Source: Pseudomonas sp. BGr12
GTDB lineage: Bacteria; Pseudomonadota; Gammaproteobacteria; Pseudomonadales; Pseudomonadaceae
Length of the DNA stretch: 64,000 nt
Direction: 5' to 3'
Assembly: GCF_030272895.1 (NCBI RefSeq)
Contig: NZ_JALRNF010000028.1
Location: 19,029-83,028, forward strand
The translations under genes were made by a program, and so were the position numbers. The notes under the pieces are model-generated. The model was given only the letters and a program-made list of their open reading frames with translations, was not told the origin of the DNA and did no database searches. Positions 26,531-34,939 of this stretch are shown here, piece after piece (the stretch's first letter is position 1; each line of letters starts with the position of its first letter).

Positions 26531-27535
26531 ATGAATGACTTACCGCTCGACGGTTTCCCGAGCATGAATGAAAACTCGGCAATGGTCCTGTTGGTCGACG
26601 ATCAGGCCATGATTGGCGAGGCGGTGCGTCGTGGCCTGGCCCACGAAGAGAACATCGACTTCCACTTCTGCGCCGACCCGCACCAGGCGGTCGCCCAGGC
26701 CATCCGGATCAAGCCGACGGTGATCCTCCAGGACCTGATCATGCCCGGTCTCGACGGCCTGACCCTGGTGCGCGAGTACCGCAACAACCCGGCCACCCAG
26801 GACATTCCGATCATCGTCCTGTCGACCAAGGAAGACCCGTTGGTCAAAAGCGCGGCCTTTGCCGCCGGTGCCAACGACTACCTGGTCAAGCTGCCGGACA
26901 ATATCGAACTGGTGGCGCGCATTCGCTACCACTCGCGCTCCTACCTGACCCTGTTGCAGCGCGACGAGGCCTATCGCGCCTTGCGCGTCAGCCAGCAGCA
27001 ACTGCTCGACACCAACCTGGTGCTGCAGCGGCTGATGAACTCCGACGGCCTCACCGGGTTGTCCAACCGTCGTCATTTCGACGAATACCTGGAGCTGGAA
27101 TGGCGCCGGGCCATGCGCGAGCAGGCCCAGCTGTCGTTGCTGATGATCGATGTCGACTATTTCAAGTCGTACAACGATACCTTCGGCCACCTGGCGGGTG
27201 ACGAGGCGCTGCGCAAGGTCGCCGATGCCATTCGCGGCTCCTGCGCACGGCCCAGCGACCTGCCGGCGCGCTATGGCGGCGAGGAGTTCGCCCTGGTGCT
27301 TCCCAACACCTCGCCGGGCGGTGCCCGCCTGGTGGCGGAAAAACTGCGCCAGTCGGTGGCGGCGATGAAAATCGCCCACAACATGCCCGAAGCCGACTCC
27401 AGCCTGACCGTCAGCATCGGCCTGGCCACCCAGACGCCGGCCATGGGCAGCAACTGCCGGCAACTGATCTCGGCGGCGGACAAGGGCCTGTACCTGGCCA
27501 AGCACAACGGCCGCAACCAGGTCCGGGTGGATTGA
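26531..27535 (+). CDS. wspR: GGDEF response regulator (diguanylate cyclase) WspR
   Basis: A 334-residue output protein: receiver domain (acceptor Asp about 68, [13 protein letters not shown]), a helical stalk (about 145-172) that drives oligomerisation, then the GGDEF domain. The active site is GGEEF at residues 249-253, and the inhibitory I-site RxxD (RPSD) lies at about 240-243. It therefore should make c-di-GMP from GTP when phosphorylated and be product-inhibited. The closeness to P. aeruginosa WspR is obvious along the chain (DANDYLVK-type [31 protein letters not shown]). The ATG at 26531 has AGGTGA six bases upstream. Confidence 0.96.
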   Translation: MNDLPLDGFPSMNENSAMVLLVDDQAMIGEAVRRGLAHEENIDFHFCADPHQAVAQAIRIKPTVILQDLIMPGLDGLTLVREYRNNPATQDIPIIVLSTKEDPLVKSAAFAAGANDYLVKLPDNIELVARIRYHSRSYLTLLQRDEAYRALRVSQQQLLDTNLVLQRLMNSDGLTGLSNRRHFDEYLELEWRRAMREQAQLSLLMIDVDYFKSYNDTFGHLAGDEALRKVADAIRGSCARPSDLPARYGGEEFALVLPNTSPGGARLVAEKLRQSVAAMKIAHNMPEADSSLTVSIGLATQTPAMGSNCRQLISAADKGLYLAKHNGRNQVRVD

Positions 27536-27560
27536 ACCGAGCCTGGCGGCCCGGGTTCGT

Positions 27561-27630
27561 GTAGGAGCGGGCTTGCCCCGCGATTGCGTACCGGCAATCA
27601 CAGTGCATCGCGGGGCAAGCCCGCTCCTAC
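27561..27630. repeat. REP pair (inverted)
   Basis: REP units at 27561-27584 and 27607-27630 in opposite orientation, between wspR and prfB. A further GC hairpin (CCGACGG/CCGTCGG, 27663-27680) follows and may end wsp transcription. TATACT at 27695-27700 is a likely -10 for prfB. Confidence 0.92.
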
Positions 27631-27741
27631 GGTGGTTTGGCCCGCACCATTTTCCAAGCCGCCCGACGGGCTGCCGTCGGCTTTCAGACTCGGTTATACT
27701 CTCCGGCTTTTCTACAGAATACGCACGAGAGCTGCCCGCCC

Positions 27742-28837
27742 ATGGAAATCCAACCGATCCTGAATACCATCAAGGACCTGACCGAGCGTTCCGAATCTAT
27801 TCGGGGGTATCTTTGACTACGATCAAAAGCATGAGCGCCTGATCGAAGTCAACCGCGAGCTGGAAGACCCTGCCGTCTGGAACAAGCCCGAGTATGCCCA
27901 GGGCCTGGGGCGCGAGCGTGCGCTTCTGGCGCAGGTCGTCGAGACCCTGGACAAGCTGTCCGGTGGCCTGGCCGACTGCAAGGACCTGCTCGACATGGCC
28001 GTCGAGGAAGATGACGAAGGCGCCGTCGGCGACGTCATCAGCGAGTTGGAGGGCCTGGACGAGTCCCTGGCCAAGCTCGAATTCCGTCGCATGTTCAGCG
28101 GCGAGATGGACATGAACAACGCCTACCTGGACATCCAGGCCGGTTCCGGCGGCACCGAAGCCCAGGACTGGGCCAACATCCTGCTGCGCATGTACCTGCG
28201 CTGGGCCGACAAGCGCGGCTTCGATGCCACCATCATCGAACTGTCCGAAGGCGAAGTCGCCGGCATCAAGGGCGCCACCGTGCACATCAAGGGCGAGTAC
28301 GCCTTCGGCTGGCTGCGCACCGAGATCGGCGTGCACCGCCTGGTGCGCAAGAGCCCGTTCGACTCCGGCGCCCGTCGCCACACCTCGTTCTCGGCGGTGT
28401 TCGTGTCCCCCGAGATCGACGACAAGGTCGAGATCGATATCAACCCGTCCGACCTGCGCATCGACACCTACCGCTCCTCGGGTGCCGGTGGTCAGCACGT
28501 CAACACCACCGACTCGGCGGTACGTATCACCCACGTGCCGACCAACACCGTGGTGGCCTGCCAGAACGAACGTTCCCAGCACGCCAACAAGGACACCGCC
28601 ATGAAAATGCTGCGGGCCAAGTTGTATGAGCTGGAAATGCAGAAGCGCAACGCCGCTTCCCAGGCACTGGAAGACAGCAAGTCCGACATCGGCTGGGGCC
28701 ACCAGATCCGCTCCTATGTACTCGATGACTCGCGCATCAAGGACCTGCGTACCGGCGTCGAGCGCAGCGACTGCCAGAAGGTCCTGGACGGCGACCTCGA
28801 CCAGTACCTGGAAGCGAGCCTCAAGCAGGGACTGTAA
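27742..28837 (+). CDS. prfB: peptide chain release factor 2, expressed by programmed +1 frameshift
   Basis: Releases the finished peptide at UGA and UAA stop codons. The zero frame starts at ATG 27742 and meets an in-frame TGA at 27814-27816, after 24 codons. The ribosome must slip +1 on CTT-T so that reading resumes at GAC 27815, giving a 364-residue protein, the usual RF2 length. The stop-recognition tripeptide SPF is in [13 protein letters not shown], and the GGQ peptidyl-release motif is in [14 protein letters not shown]. The translated length is not a simple multiple of three from start to stop because of the shift. lysS follows after a hairpin-containing gap of 93 bases. Confidence 0.96.
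27802..27818 (+). promoter_or_regulatory. prfB programmed frameshift site
   Basis: CGGGGGTAT CTT TGA C: a Shine-Dalgarno-like GGGGG three codons before the slippery CTT and an in-frame TGA stop followed by C, the known weak context. High RF2 ends translation at codon 25, and low RF2 allows the shift, so RF2 limits its own synthesis. Confidence 0.95.
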
Positions 28838-28852
28838 ACCGCACACCACCGC

Positions 28853-28882
28853 CGCGATACGAGGCCATCGGCCCGTATCGCG
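28853..28882 (+). other. intercistronic hairpin between prfB and lysS
   Basis: CGCGATACG (28853-28861) pairs perfectly with CGTATCGCG (28874-28882), and inside the loop GGCC pairs with GGCC. No T run follows, so it is not a classical terminator. It may set the prfB/lysS ratio by attenuation or mRNA protection. Confidence 0.6.
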
Positions 28883-28930
28883 TGCCCTGCCCGACAAGGG
28901 CAACGAATACCTGATGGAAAGAATGACGAC

Positions 28931-30433
28931 ATGAGCGACCTCAATCTCGACCCGCAAGACCTGCAACAGGAAGAAAACAACCTGATCGCGCTGCGCAAGG
29001 AAAAGCTTGCTGCCGAGCGCGCCAAGGGTAATGCCTTCCCCAACGACTTCCGCCGTGACAGCTACTGCAACGACCTGCAGAAGCAATATGTCGACAAGAC
29101 CAAGGAAGAGCTGGAAGCTGCAGCGATTCCGGTCAAGGTTGCCGGCCGCATCATGCTCAACCGTGGCTCGTTCATGGTGATCCAGGACATGACCGGTCGC
29201 ATCCAGGTCTACGTCAACCGCAAGACCCTGCCAGAAGAAACCCTGGCCGCGGTCAAGACCTGGGACCTGGGCGACATCATCGCCGCCGAAGGTACCCTGG
29301 CCCGTTCCGGCAAGGGTGACCTGTACGTCGAGATGACCAACGTGCGTCTGCTGACCAAGTCGCTGCGCCCGCTGCCGGACAAGCACCACGGCCTGACCGA
29401 TACCGAACAGCGCTATCGCCAGCGCTACGTCGACCTGATGGTCAACGAGGAAACTCGTCACACCTTCCGCGTTCGCTCGCAGGTCATCGCCCACATCCGC
29501 AACTTCCTGATGGCGCGCGACTTCCTCGAAGTGGAAACGCCGATGCTGCAGACCATCCCCGGTGGTGCCGCGGCCAAGCCGTTCGAAACCCACCACAACG
29601 CGCTGGACATGCAGATGTTCCTGCGTATCGCCCCGGAGCTGTACCTCAAGCGCCTGGTGGTCGGTGGCTTCGAGAAAGTCTTCGAAATCAACCGCAACTT
29701 CCGTAACGAAGGCGTTTCGACCCGGCACAACCCCGAGTTCACCATGCTCGAGTTCTACCAGGCCCACGCCGACTACGAAGACAACATGGACCTGACCGAG
29801 GAGCTGTTCCGCGAACTGGCGCAGCTTGTACTGGGGACTACCGACGTGCCGTATGGCGACAAGGTGTTCCACTTCGGCGAGCCGTTCGTGCGCCTGTCGG
29901 TGTTCGACTCGATCCTCAAGTACAACCCCGAGATCACTGCCGCCGACCTCAACGACATCGACAAGGCCCGTGAAATCGCCAAGAAAGCCGGTGCCAAGGT
30001 CCTGGGCTTCGAAGGCCTGGGCAAGCTGCAGGTGATGATTTTCGAAGAGCTGGTCGAGCACAAGCTGGAGCAGCCGCACTTCATCACCCAGTACCCGTTC
30101 GAAGTCTCGCCGCTGGCCCGTCGCAACGACGAGAATCCGAACGTCACCGACCGTTTCGAGCTGTTCATCGGTGGCCGCGAGATCGCCAACGCCTACTCCG
30201 AGCTCAACGATGCCGAAGACCAGGCCGAGCGCTTCATGGCCCAGGTGGCCGAGAAGGACGCCGGTGACGACGAAGCCATGCACTACGATGCCGACTTCGT
30301 TCGCGCCCTGGAATACGGCATGCCGCCGACCGCCGGTGAAGGCATCGGTATCGACCGTCTGGTGATGCTGCTGACCAACTCGCCGTCGATCCGCGACGTG
30401 ATCCTGTTCCCGCACATGCGCCCGCAGGCCTGA
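28931..30433 (+). CDS. lysS: lysine--tRNA ligase (class II)
   Basis: Charges tRNA-Lys with lysine. The 500-residue protein has the N-terminal OB-fold anticodon-binding domain (about 60-170, [20 protein letters not shown]) and the class II catalytic core. Core motifs are motif 1 region [15 protein letters not shown], motif 2 region [20 protein letters not shown] and motif 3 [15 protein letters not shown]. It follows prfB in the same direction, as in many gamma-proteobacteria. A strong terminator lies 11 bases after the stop. Confidence 0.97.
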   Translation: MSDLNLDPQDLQQEENNLIALRKEKLAAERAKGNAFPNDFRRDSYCNDLQKQYVDKTKEELEAAAIPVKVAGRIMLNRGSFMVIQDMTGRIQVYVNRKTLPEETLAAVKTWDLGDIIAAEGTLARSGKGDLYVEMTNVRLLTKSLRPLPDKHHGLTDTEQRYRQRYVDLMVNEETRHTFRVRSQVIAHIRNFLMARDFLEVETPMLQTIPGGAAAKPFETHHNALDMQMFLRIAPELYLKRLVVGGFEKVFEINRNFRNEGVSTRHNPEFTMLEFYQAHADYEDNMDLTEELFRELAQLVLGTTDVPYGDKVFHFGEPFVRLSVFDSILKYNPEITAADLNDIDKAREIAKKAGAKVLGFEGLGKLQVMIFEELVEHKLEQPHFITQYPFEVSPLARRNDENPNVTDRFELFIGGREIANAYSELNDAEDQAERFMAQVAEKDAGDDEAMHYDADFVRALEYGMPPTAGEGIGIDRLVMLLTNSPSIRDVILFPHMRPQA

Positions 30434-30444
30434 GTGTCCTGAAC

Positions 30445-30469
30445 AAGCCGCCTTTCGAGGCGGCTTTTT
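30445..30469 (+). terminator. rho-independent terminator after lysS
   Basis: AAGCCGCCT (30445-30453), a TTCG tetraloop and AGGCGGCTT (30458-30466), running into a T tract. A stable textbook terminator. Confidence 0.93.
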
Positions 30470-30518
30470 CTTGTCTGTCGATAATTTTTCATCGGATCCA
30501 ACCAGGGGGAGACCTGCA

Positions 30519-31235
30519 GTGACTCCTGCAATGGCTCAACAAGGTGCGGCGGGCGTAGCTACGGCCGTCGCGGAAAGCGTGCAGTACCAGGGCCGCAAGG
30601 CCAGTCGCCAGGGCAGCGAACAGCGCCGCCAGGACATCCTCGACGCAGCCATGCGCATTGTCGTGCGCGACGGCGTGCGCGGTGTGCGCCACCGCGCGGT
30701 GGCGACCGAGGCCGGGGTTCCGCTGTCGGCGACCACTTACTACTTCAAGGACATCGAGGACCTGCTCACCGACACCTTCGCCCAGTACGTGGAGCGTAGT
30801 GCGGCCTACATGGCCAAACTGTGGGAAAGCGCCGAGGTGGTGCTGCGCCAGTTGCTCGCCCAGGGCGACGGCAGCCCGCAGAGCAGGGCACACCTGGCTG
30901 ATGAGGTGGCGAAGATGACCGCCGATTACGTGCAGCGCCAGTTGCACAATCGCCGCGATTTCCTGATGGCCGAGCAGGCTTTTCGCCAGGAGGCCCTGCT
31001 GTGTCCGCGCCTGGCCGAGTTGGTCAGGCTGCACGAGCAGATTCTGCTGCGTGGTACCTGCCAGATGCTCCAGGTCGTGGGCTCGCGCCAGCCGCAGCAG
31101 GATGCGCTGGTGTTGACGGCGATTATCGAGCAGATGGAATATCAGGGCCTGCTCGACGGCTCACGCGTCGAGGCGCCTGCGCAGATGCTCGCTATCCTTA
31201 CCCGGTACCTGCATCTGGTGCTGGCCGCCGCGTGA
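30519..31235 (+). CDS. TetR family transcriptional regulator
   Basis: A 238-residue regulator. The helix-turn-helix lies near residues 50-75 (RGVRHRAVATEAGVPLSATT, then YYFKDIEDLLTDTF). The ligand domain is all-alpha and variable. Start choice: GTG at 30519 is preceded at eight bases by AGGGGGA, a near-ideal ribosome site. A TTG further upstream (30471) lies at the edge of the lysS terminator and has no such site. The regulator is followed closely by a lipoprotein and a QEGLA-protein gene in the same direction and may control them. The ligand is unknown. Confidence 0.85.
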   Translation: MTPAMAQQGAAGVATAVAESVQYQGRKASRQGSEQRRQDILDAAMRIVVRDGVRGVRHRAVATEAGVPLSATTYYFKDIEDLLTDTFAQYVERSAAYMAKLWESAEVVLRQLLAQGDGSPQSRAHLADEVAKMTADYVQRQLHNRRDFLMAEQAFRQEALLCPRLAELVRLHEQILLRGTCQMLQVVGSRQPQQDALVLTAIIEQMEYQGLLDGSRVEAPAQMLAILTRYLHLVLAAA

Positions 31236-31263
31236 GGCGCGGCCCTATTTCAAGGAGAACCCG

Positions 31264-31809
31264 ATGAAAGCCAGAAGTCTGCTGTTGGCGCTGTCGTTCC
31301 TGCTGCTTGGCGGTTGTCTGGTGACCTTCAATGAGCCGATTCCGGCGAACGAGGCGGCGCCGCGCGCCCTGCTCGGCAAATGGACCAGCAAGGACGCCTG
31401 GGGCGAGCCGCTGAACCTGGTGATCAGCCGCAGCGGTGGCAATGCCTACAAGGCCGTGGCCACCGGCAAGGACAAGAAGCACGACGAGTACGCCTTCACC
31501 GTGTCCCGACATGGCAATCGCTGGTACCTCTCGGCCGGTGTGCCCAAGCGCCTGGGCGGCAACTTCCTGATCGGCGGGTTCGATGTGATCGACGGCAAGG
31601 AGCTGGTGATCTACAACCTCGACGTCGAGCAGGTCAACCAGGCCGTGGAGAAGAAAGAGCTCAGCGGCCGTACCTACGAGGTGCCGGACGACAACGGTGA
31701 AGGCGTACTGATCGACAGCCCGGTGGAGCGGGTCATGGCCTACCTGGACGATCCGGCCAACTCCGACCTGTTCATCGAAGTGGCGCGGTTCCAGCGGGCC
31801 GGCAAGTAA
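31264..31809 (+). CDS. conserved lipoprotein
   Basis: A 181-residue lipoprotein: basic MKAR, hydrophobic SLLLALSFLLLGG and lipobox LGGC with the lipidated Cys at about 19. The rest is soluble and beta-rich with many charged residues (GKWTSKDAWGEPLNLVISRS). I do not recognise a catalytic motif. It lies 28 bases after the TetR gene and 24 before the QEGLA gene, and an AAGGAG site precedes the ATG. A role with those neighbours is plausible but unproved. Confidence 0.75.
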   Translation: MKARSLLLALSFLLLGGCLVTFNEPIPANEAAPRALLGKWTSKDAWGEPLNLVISRSGGNAYKAVATGKDKKHDEYAFTVSRHGNRWYLSAGVPKRLGGNFLIGGFDVIDGKELVIYNLDVEQVNQAVEKKELSGRTYEVPDDNGEGVLIDSPVERVMAYLDDPANSDLFIEVARFQRAGK

Positions 31810-31833
31810 TACTGACGATTCAAGGAGTCAAGG

Positions 31834-33111
31834 GTGGACGAGTACCAGCAGACGATACGTGCCCTGTCTGATCGCATTGTCCTGGCGCAAACGCCCATTC
31901 GCGTGCTCGATGCGGTGAAGTGGGACGATAGCATTCGCCAGGGCTTCCTCAAGGCCAAGGGCCGGGAGATGCCGGCGGTGGATCGCGCCTATTACCTGGC
32001 GCGACCGCTGTCGTTCGATTCCAGCGCGGTGAAGCTTGAATTCCAGAACATCGAGCGTGACATCACCCGCCAGCTGGGCCAGTTCAACCCGGTCGGGCAG
32101 ATCATGCGGCGCATGTGCAAGGAATACCGCATGGTGGTGCGCATGCTCGAGGCGCGTGGCACCGAGGACTTCGGCCTGATCTCCCAGGAACTCTATGGCG
32201 CGGCCTCCGATGCCTTCCATGCCGGCGATCCGACCCTGTCGGACCTGGGGCTGATGCTCTCGGATTACCTGAACAACATCGATGGCCGGGGCGATCTCAA
32301 GGACGAACCGAAGGACCTCACCGCCAAGCAGGCCGTGGAGATGCTCCAGCGGCGCCTGAACAAAGTGTTCAACGAGGCCGAGGACACCATCCGCGTGTTC
32401 GAGTCCGATGGCATCGTCGCCGATGCCGCCGCCGGCGCCGACTACATCAAGATCCGCAGCGACGCCATGTTCAACAGCCGCGACGTGCGCGCCCTGGAGG
32501 TCCATGAGGGGCTGGTGCACGTGGGCACCACCTTGAACGGCCTGAACCAGCCGATCTGCACCTTCCTGGCCAAGGGCCCGCCCTCGTCGACCGTGACCCA
32601 GGAAGGCCTGGCGATCCTCATGGAGGTGATCGCCTTCGCCTCCTACCCCAGCCGCCTGCGCAAGCTGACCAACCGCACCCGGGCCATCCACATGGTCGAG
32701 GAGGGCGCCGATTTCATGCAGATCTACGAGTTCTTCCGCGCCCAGGGCTTTGGCATGCCGGAAAGCTACGGCAACGCCAGCCGGGTGTTCCGCGGCTCGG
32801 TGCCCAATGGTCTGCCATTTACCAAGGACTTGTCCTACCTCAAGGGCTTCATCATGGTTTACAACTATATTCAGTTGGCCGTGCGCAAGGGCAAGCTCGA
32901 ACAGATCCCCTTGCTGTTCTGCGGCAAGACCACCCTTGAAGACATGCGCACGATGCGCCAACTGGTCGATGAAGGCCTGGTGGAACCGCCCAAGTACTTG
33001 CCGGAACAGTTCCGCGACCTCAACGCGCTGTCGGCCTGGATGTGTTTCTCCAACTTCCTCAACCACCTGAGCCTGGACCGGATTGAAGCCGACTATTCGA
33101 ACATTCTCTGA
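31834..33111 (+). CDS. DUF1704 / QEGLA-motif protein, putative zinc metallopeptidase
   Basis: A 425-residue cytoplasmic protein of the family often labelled flavohemoglobin expression-modulating QEGLA motif protein (DUF1704). The name-giving motif is at residues 256-260 (VTQEGLAILMEV). Thirty residues earlier an HExxxH motif occurs, with H224, E225 and H229 in EVHEGLVHVGTT. In the eukaryotic relatives MATCAP1/2 this arrangement (HExxxH plus the Glu of QEG) makes a zinc site that removes C-terminal tyrosine from tubulin, so this bacterial member may be a carboxypeptidase with an unknown substrate. It starts with GTG after AAGGAG. The next gene overlaps its end by 29 bases. Confidence 0.8.
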   Translation: MDEYQQTIRALSDRIVLAQTPIRVLDAVKWDDSIRQGFLKAKGREMPAVDRAYYLARPLSFDSSAVKLEFQNIERDITRQLGQFNPVGQIMRRMCKEYRMVVRMLEARGTEDFGLISQELYGAASDAFHAGDPTLSDLGLMLSDYLNNIDGRGDLKDEPKDLTAKQAVEMLQRRLNKVFNEAEDTIRVFESDGIVADAAAGADYIKIRSDAMFNSRDVRALEVHEGLVHVGTTLNGLNQPICTFLAKGPPSSTVTQEGLAILMEVIAFASYPSRLRKLTNRTRAIHMVEEGADFMQIYEFFRAQGFGMPESYGNASRVFRGSVPNGLPFTKDLSYLKGFIMVYNYIQLAVRKGKLEQIPLLFCGKTTLEDMRTMRQLVDEGLVEPPKYLPEQFRDLNALSAWMCFSNFLNHLSLDRIEADYSNIL

Positions 33112-34006
33112 AGCAGGGCGCAGGTGCCTGGGCCTGCTGCTGGTGTTGCTGAGTCTGGGCGGCTGCAGTTCGCTGCTGTTCTATCCCGAGCCCGGCCAGC
33201 CGTTCACTCCGGAGAAGGCCAAGCTGCAGTTTCGCGATGTCACCCTGACGGCGGCCGACGGCACTCGCTTGCACGGCTGGTGGCTGCCGGCCAAGGCCGG
33301 CGTCGAGGTCAAGGGCACGGTGCTGCACCTGCATGGCAATGGCGGCAACCTGGCCTGGCATCTTGGCGGCAGTTGGTGGTTGCCCGAGCAGGGCTATCAG
33401 GTGCTGCTGCTGGATTACCGCGGTTACGGGCTGTCCCAGGGCAAGCCGGCCTTGCCACAGGTTTACCAGGACATCGCCGCCGCCCTCGACTGGCTGGAGC
33501 GTGCCCCCGAGGTGCAGGGCAAGCCCCAGGTGTTGTTGGGGCAGAGCCTGGGCGGCGCCATGGCCATCCATTACCTGGCCGAGCATCCGCAGCAGGCCCG
33601 CCGCTTCAAGGCCATGGTGTTCGACGGCGTGCCGGCCAGCTATCGCCAGGTCGGACGCTTTGCCCTGAGCAATCACTGGATGACCTGGCCCTTGCAGGTG
33701 CCGCTGTCCTGGTTGGTGCCCGACGGCGACAGCGCGATTCATTCGATCGAGCAGCTCAAGGCGACGCCCAAGTTGTTCTTCCACAGCATCGATGATCCGA
33801 TCGTGCCGCTGGCCAACGGCATCCAGCTGTACCAGGCGGCGCCACCGCCGAGAGTGTTGCAACTGACCCGTGGCGGCCATGTGCAGACCTTTTCCGACAA
33901 GACCTGGCGCCAGGTGATGCTGCGCTTTCTCGATGACCCTGAACATTTCAATGGATTGCGGCGCCTGGCCGAAGTCCCTAATTACCCTGACGAGACGTCA
34001 CAATGA
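33083..34006 (+). CDS. alpha/beta-hydrolase lipoprotein
   Basis: A 307-residue serine hydrolase anchored as a lipoprotein (hydrophobic CLGLLLVLLSLGG, lipobox LGGC, Cys at about 28). The hydrolase core has the oxyanion region HLHGNGGN, the nucleophile elbow LLGQSLGGAMAIHY (GQSLG, nucleophilic Ser), an acid in SIDDPIVP and a His in RGGHVQTF, so the catalytic triad is complete. It resembles the BEM46/YfhR type (LDYRGYGLSQGKP). The likely start is a TTG at 33083 inside the QEGLA gene, giving a 29-base overlap; no better in-frame start precedes the signal peptide. The next gene starts ATGA-fashion at its stop. The substrate is unknown. Confidence 0.82.
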   Translation: MKPTIRTFSEAGRRCLGLLLVLLSLGGCSSLLFYPEPGQPFTPEKAKLQFRDVTLTAADGTRLHGWWLPAKAGVEVKGTVLHLHGNGGNLAWHLGGSWWLPEQGYQVLLLDYRGYGLSQGKPALPQVYQDIAAALDWLERAPEVQGKPQVLLGQSLGGAMAIHYLAEHPQQARRFKAMVFDGVPASYRQVGRFALSNHWMTWPLQVPLSWLVPDGDSAIHSIEQLKATPKLFFHSIDDPIVPLANGIQLYQAAPPPRVLQLTRGGHVQTFSDKTWRQVMLRFLDDPEHFNGLRRLAEVPNYPDETSQ

Positions 34007-34332
34007 GTGAAGAACGTAACGCGATTCCCCTGATCATCACTGGAGTCTGCAGCATCATCGGTACGGTGGGTGCCCTGTGGTACTACGGCTACCTGCACTT
34101 CGCCAAGCCCGAGGATGCCCTGTTGCTGTCGGACTTCACCATGCTCAAGACCATTCCTGGGGAGGACTACAAGATCTCCCTGCAACCGGCGACCCAGGTG
34201 GCCCAGTGTGTCGATGGCGTGCTGGTGCTGTTCGATACCGCGCAAAAGGGCCTGACCGGCGTGCTGGTGAACAGCAAGAAGCAGGCGGTGCGCTGCCTGG
34301 GCCAGGAAACCCCACAAGAGGTTCAGGAGTAA
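34003..34332 (+). CDS. small membrane-anchored conserved protein
   Basis: A 109-residue protein with one N-terminal membrane segment (IPLIITGVCSIIGTVGALWYYGYL, given as ~24 positions 8-31) and a soluble C-terminal part (TMLKTIPGEDYKISLQPATQ). No family is recognised. It overlaps the hydrolase gene by 4 bases and closes the cluster that starts with TetR. A triple REP array follows. Confidence 0.7.
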   Translation: MSEERNAIPLIITGVCSIIGTVGALWYYGYLHFAKPEDALLLSDFTMLKTIPGEDYKISLQPATQVAQCVDGVLVLFDTAQKGLTGVLVNSKKQAVRCLGQETPQEVQE

Positions 34333-34345
34333 CAACTGCTCGCCG

Positions 34346-34449
34346 GTGGGAGCGGGCTTGCCCCGCGATTGCGTGCTGGGCGTCACAACGCATCGCGGGT
34401 CAAGCCCGCTCCCACATGTCCCCCTGTAGGAGCGGGCTTGCCCCGCGAA
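34346..34449. repeat. three REP elements
   Basis: Three REP units: 34346-34369, 34392-34415 (opposite orientation; the core has a G to T change, GCGGGTCAAGCCCGC) and 34426-34449. They lie between two convergent genes. Confidence 0.92.
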
Positions 34450-34459
34450 TAATGCCACT

Positions 34460-34804
34460 TCAATGCGTTGATTCGTCCTTGCGGCTGTCCATGGCCTGCA
34501 GGTAACGACGCGACAGGGCTAGAAAGCGCGGGGTCGGGCCGATGTCTTCGTACAGCGGATCACCTTCCTCGTCGGTGGCGATCACTTGCTGGCCCTTGAC
34601 GTAGGGGAAGCTGGCTTCCAGTTCCTCCAGGGCCGCTCCCACCAGTTCACCGAGCAGTTCTTCCGGCCGGCGCTTGGGGTACATCTCGGCCAGGGCGGCC
34701 AGGCGCGCCGCCGATTCCACATCCAGATGCAGGACGTGGCCGGTGGGGCTCAGGCGACCCTTGGCGTTGCGTTCCCAATGCCGGGCAAGCTCACGGATTT
34801 TCAT
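34460..34804 (-). CDS. conserved hypothetical protein
   Basis: A 114-residue soluble protein ([20 protein letters not shown], then [27 protein letters not shown]). It is predicted mostly helical and acidic toward the C-terminus. GAGG lies six bases before the ATG. Pseudomonads carry close relatives beside ppc, but I know of no tested function; some databases call it a pilin-related component, for which I see no sequence support here. Confidence 0.65.
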   Translation of the reverse strand: MKIRELARHWERNAKGRLSPTGHVLHLDVESAARLAALAEMYPKRRPEELLGELVGAALEELEASFPYVKGQQVIATDEEGDPLYEDIGPTPRFLALSRRYLQAMDSRKDESTH

Positions 34805-34939
34805 GATGACCTCGTAAAGACCTGGGTATCAGTATTCAGCGTAGTCACTGCACAGCCTTTGGTCTGCCTTGAAAGCATGACCGGTAGTGGGGCACTCTGG
34901 TCCCAGAGCGGTTTTCCAGGAATGCCGGAGACAAGGCTG

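Noticed and set aside
27995..28837. A shorter prfB starting at ATG 27995.
   Set aside because: It would lose the conserved N-terminal domain. The frameshift signal and upstream start give the normal 364 residues.
34586..34939. Upstream extension of ppc by 118 codons.
   Set aside because: It overlaps a real minus-strand gene, and PEP carboxylase starts at [10 protein letters not shown].
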